Assembly: GCA_947169005.1 (NCBI GenBank)
Contig: CAMVOG010000031.1
Span: 1 to 14,033 of the forward strand
From: an uncultured Clostridia bacterium
GTDB taxonomy: Bacteria; Bacillota; Clostridia; Oscillospirales; Oscillospiraceae
Length of the DNA stretch: 14,033 nucleotides
Direction: 5' to 3'
A program made the position numbers and the translations under genes. Shown here piece by piece: positions 1 through 6,441 of this stretch. A model generated the notes under the pieces. That model searched no databases. It was not told the origin of the DNA and saw nothing but the letters and a program-made list of their open reading frames with translations. Numbering within the stretch: position 1 is the first letter of the stretch; each line of letters begins with the position of its first letter.

Positions 1-554
1 GGTATGACTACGACAACAGCGCCATCGGCTGGTATGAATGGAGCGGCTATATCCGCCGTGTCCGTATCGGCGAGGGCGTGACCGCCATCGGCCCCAACGC
101 CTTCTACGGCTGTTGGAATTTGGAGGGCGTTTCCTTCCCCTCCACCTTAACAAGCATCGACAACGCGGCCTTTCCCCGCAATGCGATGCGCACCTTCTGC
201 CCCCGCTTCCGGGACGTTTACTACGCCGGCACCCAGGCGGCCTGGGAGACCGTTGAGGGCACCGGAAGCACGGGAGAATACGGCGGGTCCGAGCCGCTGT
301 TCTACGAAAGCAAATACGACGCGGCCTCCGGCCAGGTCAACGTGACGCCCTTCGTCACGTTCCACTTCGGGGAGACCATGCCCGAGCCGGAGCCTCCCCT
401 GGGAGATATGGACGGCGACGAGCTCCTTACCGCATGGGACGCGCCGCTGCTCTTCTCCGCCGTTTCCGCCGCCGCCGAGGCCCCGGACCTGAACGGCGAC
501 GGCTGCGCGAACAGCCGGGACGCCCTGCTGCTTTTCCGCCGGACCGCGCGCTGA
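1..554 (+). CDS. Secreted leucine-rich-repeat (BspA type) protein with C-terminal dockerin, 5' end missing
   Basis: The reading frame is open from base 3 at the left edge, so the N-terminus lies outside the window; it stops with TGA at 552-554. The first visible part has the BspA/LRR_5 pattern (IGEGVTAIGPNAFYGC, then a second unit with TLTSIDNAAF), followed by VYYAGTQAAWETV, a sequence often seen after such repeats in clostridial surface proteins. The last 50 or so residues look like a type I dockerin: two calcium-loop motifs, DMDGDELLTAWD (codons from 405) and DLNGDGCANSRD (codons from 486), each followed by a hydrophobic helix. A dockerin normally binds a cohesin module on a scaffold or on the cell surface. 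LRR_5 domains are usually extracellular and take part in adhesion or binding. No cohesin gene is present here. The binding target is unknown. A strong terminator follows. Confidence 0.85.
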   Translation, partial: YDYDNSAIGWYEWSGYIRRVRIGEGVTAIGPNAFYGCWNLEGVSFPSTLTSIDNAAFPRNAMRTFCPRFRDVYYAGTQAAWETVEGTGSTGEYGGSEPLFYESKYDAASGQVNVTPFVTFHFGETMPEPEPPLGDMDGDELLTAWDAPLLFSAVSAAAEAPDLNGDGCANSRDALLLFRRTAR

Positions 555-564
555 GCTTTTGCCA

Positions 565-593
565 TAGACAAGCGACAAAAAACGTGGTACAAT
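565..593 (+). promoter_or_regulatory. Candidate sigma-A promoter for the nucleotidyltransferase gene, inside the terminator stem
   Basis: TAGACA (565-570) and TACAAT (588-593), separated by 17 bases, each match five of six consensus positions of a housekeeping promoter. The -10 box is part of the left arm of the terminator hairpin. Transcription would begin near base 600 and give a leader of about 70 bases before the ATG at 673. This is inferred from sequence alone. Confidence 0.5.
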
Positions 594-624
594 GCCTTCA
601 ATGGGTCATTGTGCCACGTTTTTC
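577..624 (+). terminator. Rho-independent terminator of the LRR/dockerin gene
   Basis: Bases 578-594 pair with 607-623 in a 17-bp stem (AAAAACGTGGTACAATG against CATTGTGCCACGTTTTT) with one G-T wobble and a 12-base loop. The right arm ends in five T residues and the left begins with an A-run, so it could terminate in both directions. It begins 23 bases after the stop codon of the upstream gene. Confidence 0.85.
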
Positions 625-672
625 GACTTTTCCGCCTCGGGCGGCTCAATATACAGGTTGGAGGTTTTTCCC

Positions 673-1590
673 ATGACTTTGGTCGTGATGGCCGCCGGGC
701 TCGGGTCCCGGTACGGCGGCTGCAAGCAGATCGCCGGTGTGGGCCCGGCGGGCGAGATCCTGCTGGAATACGCGGTATACGACGCGGTGAAGGCCGGCTT
801 CACCGACGTGGTTTTTATCATTAAGGAGGAAATGCGGGAGTTTATGGACGAGCTCTGCGCGGGCTCCCTTTCCCGCCTGCGGACGGCAGAGGGCGCGCCC
901 GTGCCCGTCACCTGCGTTTACCAGGACGGGGCGGACTTGCCGGAGCTGCTGCGGATGCCCGCCGGGCGCACGAAGCCCCTGGGCACGGTCCACGCGGTGC
1001 TCTGCGCCGAGGCGGCCATCCACGCCCCCTTCGCCGTGCTGAACGCCGACGATTTTTACGGGCCCGAGGCCTTTGAACTGATGCTCTCCGCCCTCGCCGC
1101 CCTGCCCGAGAAGGGCGAGGCCGCCATGGTGGGCTATCGGCTGAAAAACACCGTCAGCCCCTACGGAGCCGTGACCCGGGGCGTCTGCGCCATTGAGGAC
1201 GGCATCCTGCGCCGGGTGACGGAGACCTACCGCATCACCCTACTGCCCGACGGCAGCATCCGGGACGGTAACGGCGGCGAGGATTCGCTGCTGCTGGACC
1301 CGGAGGCCCCGGTCTCCATGAACTTCTGGGGCTTCACCCCCGCCATTTTTGAGGAAATGCGGGCCTATTACGCCGATTTCATCCGCGCCCTGGCCCCCGG
1401 CGACCTGAAAAGCGAGTGCCTGCTGCCCATTATGGTGGACGCGCTCATCCACTCCGGCCGCCTCACGGTCCGGGCCTGCCAGACGAGCGAAAAGTGGTTT
1501 GGCATGACCTATCCCGAGGACAGAGCCGTCGTGGCCGGGGAGCTGAAAAAGCTCCACGCCGCAGGGAGATACCCCGAGACGCTGCGGTAA
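673..1590 (+). CDS. Sugar-phosphate-type nucleotidyltransferase family protein
   Basis: This 305-residue protein has the nucleotidyltransferase (GT-A like) fold signatures. AAGLGSRYGGCKQ (residues 7-19) is the nucleotide-binding loop, KPLGTVHAVL (101-110) follows, and LNADDFYG (123-130) carries the metal-binding aspartates. Such enzymes join a nucleoside triphosphate to a sugar phosphate or similar substrate in the cytoplasm; the substrate cannot be read from the sequence. The ATG at 673 was chosen because TTGGAGG (658-664) lies 8 bases upstream. The in-frame ATG at 592 sits inside the terminator hairpin, and starting there would add 27 residues before the universally N-terminal beta strand. 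The gene stands alone, with its own apparent promoter and terminator. No partner kinase or transferase is beside it. Confidence 0.88.
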   Translation: MTLVVMAAGLGSRYGGCKQIAGVGPAGEILLEYAVYDAVKAGFTDVVFIIKEEMREFMDELCAGSLSRLRTAEGAPVPVTCVYQDGADLPELLRMPAGRTKPLGTVHAVLCAEAAIHAPFAVLNADDFYGPEAFELMLSALAALPEKGEAAMVGYRLKNTVSPYGAVTRGVCAIEDGILRRVTETYRITLLPDGSIRDGNGGEDSLLLDPEAPVSMNFWGFTPAIFEEMRAYYADFIRALAPGDLKSECLLPIMVDALIHSGRLTVRACQTSEKWFGMTYPEDRAVVAGELKKLHAAGRYPETLR

Positions 1591-1603
1591 AAGGACATAT
1601 GTT

Positions 1604-1637
1604 TACCCCCGTTTCCGCTTATTCGGAAACGGGGGTA
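1604..1637. terminator. Hairpin terminator shared by two convergent genes
   Basis: Bases 1604-1617 pair perfectly with 1624-1637 (14 bp, ACCCCCGTTTCCG core) around a 6-base loop, CTTATT. It lies 13 bases after the nucleotidyltransferase stop and 30 bases beyond the stop of the convergent SLH gene. The downstream T-richness on the plus strand is modest, so termination is likely but not certain. Confidence 0.75.
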
Positions 1638-1667
1638 TGTTTATGCGCAAAGCGCCCACTGCCCGGC

Positions 1668-2792
1668 TCAGCCTAAATTCTTCACCATTCTGACGGCGAT
1701 CAGCAGCGCCTGCTGGCGGGTAGCGTTGGCGTAGCCAACGGCCTTCTGCGACTCGGTCACGTCCTTGGGGGCGAAGGTGGGCTTACCGTTCTCGTCGCTG
1801 CCCATGCCCTTGATGATGCCGTTGGCGGCCATAAAGTACACGCTGTCCTTGGCCCAGGCGGAGATATTGGCGTCGTCCCCGAAGAGCTCCGGCATGGTGA
1901 AGAAGCCCCTGAACTGCTCGTTGAAGCTGCCGTCCGTTTCCAGGGTCCAGCCGGAGAGATTGACCTTCTTGAACACGCGGGTGAGCATGGTGGCGGCCTG
2001 CTCCCGGTTTAAGAGCCTGTCCGGCTCAAAGGTGGTGGCGCTCATGCCGTTGGTGATACCGAGGTTGAGGGCCTTCAGCACCTCGGGGTCCGCGGTGTCC
2101 GTAAAGGGATTGACAGCCACGGGCGTCGCCTTCGTAAAGGTGAGGGCCTCAAAGACCTTCACGCTGACGGCGGCGAACTCGGCCCGGGTGATGGGCTTCG
2201 TGAGATCAGCCTGGCGCAAGGCGTCGGGAATGAGCCCCAGGGCGTCCGCCTCGGCCAGCTCCGGCAAGGCCCAGTCGGAGGCGACAAAATCCACCTTTTC
2301 ATTGAGGGTCAGCATATTCGACCAATCGCTGTAGCGGAGGTTTCCGTCCGCGTCCGCGCCTGTATACCGCGCGTGGGCCTTGACCTCGCTCTCAACGTGC
2401 AGCTCGTCGAGGTAATAGGTCTCATGAATGCCGTTCCATACCGGGGTCTCATCCGCGTCCTCATAGTATCTCCAGGCAATATTCAAACCGGATTCCTGCC
2501 ATTCGCCGCCGTCAATGGAATACTGCAATTCGATGCCGCCGATATATCCGGCCTGGTTGTAGCCCAGCTCGTGGTTTTCGTAATAATCAATGGCGTTGAG
2601 CACGTTCGCGGGCGTTTCTACCGTGACCTCCAGCCAGACGCAGCCCTCTCCGTCGTCGTGGATCTCCAGATTGGAAATGACCGGCGGCGTTTTTAAATCC
2701 GCTTCGGTCGGGACAGTGGCCGCCAGCGTCCCCGGCACCAGCGCCAGCGCGAGCAAAAGGACCAGCAGGATAGAAAAAATGCGTTTTGTCAT
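1668..2792 (-). CDS. Secreted S-layer homology (SLH) domain protein
   Basis: The 374-residue protein begins with a clear signal peptide (MTKRIFSILL, then a leucine/alanine-rich core), with probable cleavage near residues 24-25. Residues about 36-165 are a beta-rich region with alternating hydrophobic strands, ending in ARYTGADADGNLRYSDWSN. This suggests a fibronectin- or Ig-like module, but no family is recognised. Three SLH-like units follow: about 172-215 (ITRAEFAAVSVKVF), 228-272 (NPFTD...FEPDRLLNREQAATML) and 303-370 (ELFGD...FAPKDVTESQKAVGYANATRQQAL). SLH repeats bind pyruvylated secondary cell-wall polymers, so the protein probably coats or anchors at the cell surface. The ATG has a good AAAGGAG site 8 bases upstream. 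It is the last gene of its strand group and ends at the shared hairpin at 1604-1637. Confidence 0.9.
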   Translation of the reverse strand: MTKRIFSILLVLLLALALVPGTLAATVPTEADLKTPPVISNLEIHDDGEGCVWLEVTVETPANVLNAIDYYENHELGYNQAGYIGGIELQYSIDGGEWQESGLNIAWRYYEDADETPVWNGIHETYYLDELHVESEVKAHARYTGADADGNLRYSDWSNMLTLNEKVDFVASDWALPELAEADALGLIPDALRQADLTKPITRAEFAAVSVKVFEALTFTKATPVAVNPFTDTADPEVLKALNLGITNGMSATTFEPDRLLNREQAATMLTRVFKKVNLSGWTLETDGSFNEQFRGFFTMPELFGDDANISAWAKDSVYFMAANGIIKGMGSDENGKPTFAPKDVTESQKAVGYANATRQQALLIAVRMVKNLG

Positions 2793-2849
2793 GGTTCATT
2801 CTCCTTTCTTTTTTTCGGGAAACGGATTACCGGAACACCGCGCCGTCCT

Positions 2850-3266
2850 CTACCTGTATCTGACCCACAGGCCGCCGAGAACGCCCGCGAAGGCGAGGAT
2901 AAGCAGGAGGACCACCGCGATGAGCAGCACGATGAAATAGGAGCGGGCAAAATTCCGCCGGTTGATATTCGTGTCGTTGAAGGAAAAGACGATCAGGCAG
3001 ATGAGGCCCACCAGGGGAATGCTGAACAGGATGCCGTAGCCGAAATAGGCCCAGGGGCTCAGAGGCCGGAATTTCTCCGGAAGCTGCTCCTGCGTGATGA
3101 TCGGCTGGGTATAGGTCGGCTGATAGGGCCGGGAGGCGTCGCTCCGGCTCTGGGCCTGGGTCTGCCCGGCCCGGCTGTAGTTGCTTTGCGCGGTCAGAGG
3201 CGCGCCGCAGTTGACGCAAAAGCGCGTTCCCTCCGCGTTCTGCGCGCCGCAATGGTCACAGGTCAT
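2850..3266 (-). CDS. Zinc-ribbon membrane protein of unknown function
   Basis: This 138-residue protein starts with a zinc ribbon: CDHC at residues 3-6 and CVNC at 17-20 make a Cys4 site typical of short N-terminal ribbons on bacterial membrane proteins. A polar, Gln/Ser/Pro-rich linker (about 25-68) joins it to two hydrophobic segments, about 70-92 (YFGYGILFSIPLVGLICLIV) and about 107-132, separated by the polar FNDTNINRRNFARSY. The ribbon is predicted to face the cytoplasm. An AAGGAG site precedes the ATG at suitable spacing. It lies 57 bases upstream of the SLH gene on the same strand and may be co-transcribed with it. The family is common in Firmicutes; no specific role can be given. Confidence 0.8.
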   Translation of the reverse strand: MTCDHCGAQNAEGTRFCVNCGAPLTAQSNYSRAGQTQAQSRSDASRPYQPTYTQPIITQEQLPEKFRPLSPWAYFGYGILFSIPLVGLICLIVFSFNDTNINRRNFARSYFIVLLIAVVLLLILAFAGVLGGLWVRYR

Positions 3267-3314
3267 AACTTACATCTCCTTTATATTGTGGGAAAGAGCT
3301 TCCTTTCTCAAACG

Positions 3315-4172
3315 CTAACGGCGGGGCGGAAGGAGAAACAGTGGGGAGGTCTTTTCCCTGTATTCCTCATAGTCGCTGCGGCGCTCCCGGTTATGAGCCT
3401 CCATCATGGGGATGGACGCAAAGAGAAAAACGCCGACGATCAGCAGAAAGCCAAGACCCCGGACCCATTGGGCCGGATACAGGGCCGCGTAGGACACGAA
3501 GACGCCGAACCAGAAGCTCATTTCGCCCAGATAATTCGGGTGCCGCGAGTACTTCCAGACTCCGACCCGGCAGCAGAGGCCGCAGTTTTCCTCATGGCGC
3601 AGGAAATCGCTCATGGCGGTGTCCGCGATGTGTTCCAGCAGGGTCCCCGCCAGCATAATGAGCAACCCCGCCAGCATCATAGGCCGAAAGACCTCGGCCC
3701 GGAGTACGTAGAAGCCCCCGATCAGCCCGGCGAAGACCACAGCCGTGGGCATCAGCATAAAGCCGCAGAGGTTCAGCAGCTCAAAGGGCAGCCGACGCAG
3801 CCGGTCCCGAAAGCCTCTGTAGCGCCAGTCCTCCCGGCCGAGGCCCCGGTAGCGGATCGCCCAGTTCCCGGTGAGCCGGACGGACCATACCAGGACCGCC
3901 AACAGAAACAGCAGTCCGCACAGGGACCACAGGCGGTATTTGATCATGGCGATCAGCAGCATAACAGGAGGCGCGGCACTCCAATAGGGGTCGTAGAGGG
4001 AGGTGTCCCCCAGGACGCAGGAAACGGCGTAGATCAGCAGCGTCGCGGTCAGGGTGAAGGCCGCCTCCGCGTAGAGCAGCTCCCCGATCAGGGAAAAGGG
4101 TATCAGCGCGAGCCCGAAGGCTCCGCCGTAGACCAGCAGGTTCACCAGCAGACCCTTGTTTTTTTCCGACAT
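3315..4172 (-). CDS. DUF1295-type membrane enzyme (steroid-reductase / isoprenylcysteine methyltransferase-like)
   Basis: The 285-residue protein has about seven hydrophobic segments. The C-terminal half carries the DUF1295 pattern: VWKYSRHPNYLGEMSFW (residues 205-221), then MEAHNRERRSDYEEYREKT (257-275) and a final SPLFLLPPR. DPYWS (61-65) and REDWRYRGFRD (113-123) are further family landmarks. The RHPNYxGE element is shared with steroid 5-alpha-reductase-like and isoprenylcysteine methyltransferase proteins, where it helps bind the cofactor (NADPH or S-adenosylmethionine). The reaction here is unknown, probably on a lipid in the membrane. The ATG is preceded by GAAGGAA. Only 13 bases separate it from the upstream Lgt-like gene, so the two are very likely one transcript. 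Confidence 0.85.
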   Translation of the reverse strand: MSEKNKGLLVNLLVYGGAFGLALIPFSLIGELLYAEAAFTLTATLLIYAVSCVLGDTSLYDPYWSAAPPVMLLIAMIKYRLWSLCGLLFLLAVLVWSVRLTGNWAIRYRGLGREDWRYRGFRDRLRRLPFELLNLCGFMLMPTAVVFAGLIGGFYVLRAEVFRPMMLAGLLIMLAGTLLEHIADTAMSDFLRHEENCGLCCRVGVWKYSRHPNYLGEMSFWFGVFVSYAALYPAQWVRGLGFLLIVGVFLFASIPMMEAHNRERRSDYEEYREKTSPLFLLPPRR

Positions 4173-4185
4173 GTCACGTTCCTTC

Positions 4186-4977
4186 TTATGTTTTCATTTG
4201 CTCCGCCCCGCGGCAGCGCCACAGAAGCCACAGACCCAGCAGCGCCGTGGGGATGGAAATGAGCTGGGACACGGACAGGGCCCCCACGAAGCCCCGGGCC
4301 GCGTCGCCCCGGAAAAATTCAAGCAGGAAGCGGGCGGGGGCGTACAGCAGCAGGTAAAGCCCCAGGAGGCGCCTGCCGCCCATGCCCCGCCGGGCCAGGC
4401 CCGCGCAGAGGGCGAACAGGGCCAGCTCAAAGCCCGCGCCGAAAAGCTGCACCGGCAGCAGCGGGATCCCATTGGGCGCGTTGGGGGACACGTGGAAGGC
4501 CACGCCCAGGGCGGAATCCGTCACCCGCCCGTAGCAGCAGCCCGCGCAGAAACAGCCCACCCGCCCCAGGGCATGGACCAGCGGAAAGCAGGGAAAGAGC
4601 CTGTTCAGATACGCGTCCATGCTCTTCCCGCGGGAAACGCGCCCATAGAGCCAAAGCCCCGCCAGGGCCCCGTAGAGCCCGCCGTAAAAGACGAAGCCGC
4701 CGGAAAGATAGGTATGCAGGAAGGTCAGGGGCTCCTCCCCCAGCAGAGGCAGGTCCCGGATCAGCTCCGGCAGGACCGTGAGCAGATAGAGCAGCTTGGC
4801 CCCCACCGCCGCCCCCAGGCCCGCAAAGAGGAAAGCAAGCTGAAAATCCGCTTCCTCGGGTCCGGGCAGGCCGCGGGTGCGCAGCTTGAGATAGAGCAGG
4901 GCCAGCAGCACCCCCAGCGCGGCCAGGATGCCGTACGTCGGGAGCTGTCTCCCAAAGATTGTCAGATAAGGTAACAT
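4186..4977 (-). CDS. lgt: Lgt-like prolipoprotein diacylglyceryl transferase family protein, divergent active site
   Basis: At 263 residues with about seven membrane segments, this matches the Lgt family in length and layout. Family marks are PTYGILAALG (13-22), the SGGFVFYGGLYG loop (92-103), HALGRVGCFCAGCCYG (135-150) and ARFLLEFFRGD (215-225). Lgt moves diacylglycerol from phosphatidylglycerol to the lipobox cysteine of preprolipoproteins at the cytoplasmic membrane. The two arginines equivalent to E. coli R143 and R239 are present (R139, R223). However, the essential histidine of the HGG loop is tyrosine (Y98), and the GNFxNGE motif is replaced by a cysteine-rich GCFCAGCC. It may be a paralogue rather than the main Lgt. 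No good Shine-Dalgarno site precedes the ATG; the start rests on the family-typical PYLTIFG beginning. The DUF1295 gene follows directly. Confidence 0.8.
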   Translation of the reverse strand: MLPYLTIFGRQLPTYGILAALGVLLALLYLKLRTRGLPGPEEADFQLAFLFAGLGAAVGAKLLYLLTVLPELIRDLPLLGEEPLTFLHTYLSGGFVFYGGLYGALAGLWLYGRVSRGKSMDAYLNRLFPCFPLVHALGRVGCFCAGCCYGRVTDSALGVAFHVSPNAPNGIPLLPVQLFGAGFELALFALCAGLARRGMGGRRLLGLYLLLYAPARFLLEFFRGDAARGFVGALSVSQLISIPTALLGLWLLWRCRGAEQMKT

Positions 4978-5004
4978 AACACCATTAACCGTATCCTTGT
5001 CTGC

Positions 5005-5038
5005 AAAAACGCGCCGCGCTCCGGGGGAGTACGGCGCG
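5005..5038 (-). terminator. Rho-independent terminator ending the parA-to-DUF4190 gene series
   Basis: Read on the minus strand, 5032-5038 pairs with 5010-5016 (CGCGCCG/CGGCGCG). Four more pairs follow after one mismatch and one wobble, with a GGG-type loop, and then a run of five T residues (5005-5009). It is 14 bases past the stop codon of the DUF4190-like gene and just upstream of the Lgt-like gene. Confidence 0.82.
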
Positions 5039-5051
5039 CTTCACGCGTTTC

Positions 5052-5351
5052 TTACAGACGCCCGACAGAGCCGACGGCGCCGCCCACCGCCGCGCAGGCG
5101 GCACAGGCGACGCAGGCCACGAAGAAAATGGCCCCGCCGATCACGCCGATGATGGACAGGATGAGGCCCGCCATACGGACGCCGTCGTCATAGCCCTGCT
5201 TTTTGGCCATGACCGCCATGATCACGCCCACGATGCCCAGGATCACGGAGATAAAGGACGTGTAGCCGAAAAACCACAGCGCCACGGAGATGATGCCCAG
5301 CACGAGGCTGGCCGTTGCCTGTCCCTTGCCGGGAGGCGATTGTGTATTCAT
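5052..5351 (-). CDS. DUF4190-like small membrane protein
   Basis: This 99-residue protein has a short polar N-terminus (NTQSPPGKGQATAS), then a hydrophobic hairpin of the DUF4190 type: ASLVLGIISVALWFFGYTSF, then SVILGIVGVIMAVMAKKQG. A third membrane segment follows (MAGLILSIIGVIGGAIFFV) with a Cys/Ala-rich end (CVACAACAAVGG). DUF4190 proteins are small membrane proteins of unknown function. The cysteines lie at or just after the membrane and could bind metal or be acylated, but this is speculation. GAGAGGAG lies 9 bases before the ATG. It is the last gene before the terminator at 5005-5038 and is 16 bases from the small gene upstream. Confidence 0.8.
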   Translation of the reverse strand: MNTQSPPGKGQATASLVLGIISVALWFFGYTSFISVILGIVGVIMAVMAKKQGYDDGVRMAGLILSIIGVIGGAIFFVACVACAACAAVGGAVGSVGRL

Positions 5352-5367
5352 TCAAGTCCGCTCCTCT

Positions 5368-5604
5368 CTAAAAAGTGATGAAATAGTTGCTGCCCTCGCA
5401 GCGCCCCAGGTCCTCAAACTTGTACTCATAGCCCTCGGCCTTACCGCTGAGGGTTTTCGCCGCGGGCAGCACGAAGCGGCTCTTCCCGGTCTCGCAATAC
5501 TGCTCAAAGACCTCGTTCAGCAGCGCCGTTTCGTTGACCCGCTGTACCTTGCTGACCTGCTTATACCAGGCCAGGAAAGCCTCTTGGTTTACATAATGTG
5601 TCAT
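5368..5604 (-). CDS. Small hypothetical protein (78 residues)
   Basis: This is a short, soluble, mildly acidic protein with no signal peptide or membrane segment and no family that I recognise. Residues 5-40 (VNQEAFLAWYKQVSKV, then ETALLNEVFEQYCETG) look alpha-helical. The C-terminal half, from about residue 43 (RFVLPAAKTLSGKAEGYEYK) to GSNYFITF, looks like beta strands. It is accepted as real because GGAGG precedes the ATG at good spacing, the gaps to its neighbours are 15 and 16 bases, and it lies on the same strand in a tight series. It directly follows the biotin carrier gene, so a link with the decarboxylase is possible, but nothing in the sequence proves it. Confidence 0.7.
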   Translation of the reverse strand: MTHYVNQEAFLAWYKQVSKVQRVNETALLNEVFEQYCETGKSRFVLPAAKTLSGKAEGYEYKFEDLGRCEGSNYFITF

Positions 5605-5619
5605 CGTTCTGCCTCCGGC

Positions 5620-6048
5620 TCAGCCGAGGCGGATCAGCAGGTCCCCGGTGTTCACCGCCGCGCCCTTGTTCACGGCGATGCGGCGCACCACGCCGGTCTC
5701 CGGCGCGGGGATCTCGTTCTCCATCTTCATGGCCTCCAGGATCAGCAGGGTCTGTCCGGCCTCCACCTTGTCCCCCTCCTTCACGGCCAGGGACAGGACG
5801 GTGCCGGGCATGGGGGCCGTCACGTCCGTTTCCCCGGCAGCAGCGGCGGGAGCCGCGGGCGCGGGCGCGGGAGCCGGCGCAGGGGCCGGGGCGGGGGGAG
5901 CGACAGGCGCGGGGGCGGCAGCGGGGACAGGGGCGGCGACGGGTGCGCTCACCACGGCCGGGGCCTCGTATTCCGCGGCCACGGTGGCCTGGCCCTGCTC
6001 TACCTCCACCTCGTAGACTTTTCCGTTGAGAGTGATCTTATATTTCAT
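5620..6048 (-). CDS. Biotin carboxyl carrier protein (decarboxylase biotin subunit)
   Basis: The 142-residue protein carries the carboxyl group on biotin between the carboxyltransferase and the membrane pump subunit in sodium-pumping decarboxylases (oxaloacetate, methylmalonyl-CoA or glutaconyl-CoA type). Three parts are visible. The N-terminal strand region is MKYKITLNGKVYEVEVEQG. A long flexible Ala/Pro linker spans about 29-72. The biotinyl/lipoyl domain (75-142) has APMPGTV and EAMKMEN, where K108 should be biotinylated. The linker is typical of gamma-type carrier subunits. GAGGATGAACC precedes the ATG. It lies 9 bases after the OadG-like gene and so belongs with the alpha subunit further upstream. 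The substrate cannot be decided from this subunit; a role as the biotin subunit of acetyl-CoA carboxylase is less likely given these neighbours. Confidence 0.9.
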   Translation of the reverse strand: MKYKITLNGKVYEVEVEQGQATVAAEYEAPAVVSAPVAAPVPAAAPAPVAPPAPAPAPAPAPAPAAPAAAAGETDVTAPMPGTVLSLAVKEGDKVEAGQTLLILEAMKMENEIPAPETGVVRRIAVNKGAAVNTGDLLIRLG

Positions 6049-6057
6049 GGTTCATCC

Positions 6058-6429
6058 TCACTTTACTTCTCGGATGGAGACGAAGCGCAGCTCCTCCAGG
6101 GGCAACCTGAGCTCGTCCGCCACAATGGCCATCAGAACGGCGGCGGTGCGGTCGTCCACATCCGCCAGGGTCACGTCGCCCCCCGGCAGCAGCCGGGTCA
6201 CGGGGGCGGAGACAGGGGCAGCGGCGGGGGCAGCCAGCTGCGTATACAGAGGCTCCACCCGGATATCCGGTGCGTAGAGAGCGGGCAGTTCCTTCCCCGC
6301 CAGCTTCTTCACGGCCCGCTGCAGCTCCCCGAGCCGGGAGCAGACCACCAGCAGGGCCACGGCGCAGACCAGCGCCAGAAAGACCGCGCAGCCCGCCAGG
6401 ATCACGAGGGCAGAGTTCATAGGCTCCAT
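6058..6429 (-). CDS. OadG-like small membrane subunit of sodium-pump decarboxylase
   Basis: OadG-type subunits are small one-span membrane proteins that hold the decarboxylase complex together. This one has an N-terminal membrane helix (SALVILAGCAVFLALVCAVALLVV), a basic region (RLGELQRAVKKLAGKE), a Pro/Ala linker and a C-terminal block. That block is VDDRTAAVLMAIVADELRLP, close to the conserved DDEVVAAIxAAIA-type end of this family. Three starts are possible: GTG at 6435, ATG at 6429 and ATG at 6420. The ATG at 6429 is chosen because AAGGGGGAG, which overlaps the stop of the upstream gene, lies 5 bases before it; this gives 123 residues. It sits between the alpha subunit and the biotin carrier, the usual company of this family. 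The sodium-channel beta subunit is absent from the window. Confidence 0.8.
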   Translation of the reverse strand: MEPMNSALVILAGCAVFLALVCAVALLVVCSRLGELQRAVKKLAGKELPALYAPDIRVEPLYTQLAAPAAAPVSAPVTRLLPGGDVTLADVDDRTAAVLMAIVADELRLPLEELRFVSIREVK

Positions 6430-6441
6430 TTCCACTCCCCC

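Noticed and set aside
592..672. Upstream in-frame ATG for the nucleotidyltransferase
   Set aside because: It lies in the terminator stem, has no ribosome site, and would place 27 unrelated residues before the conserved N-terminal strand.
4488..4506. CACGTGGAA resembling a parS half-site
   Set aside because: It lies inside the Lgt-like coding region; only half of the palindrome matches, which is expected by chance in GC-rich DNA.
3186..4974. Two long plus-strand open frames (3186-4262 and 4156-4974)
   Set aside because: They lie opposite the DUF1295 and Lgt-like genes, whose membrane topology and family motifs are clear.
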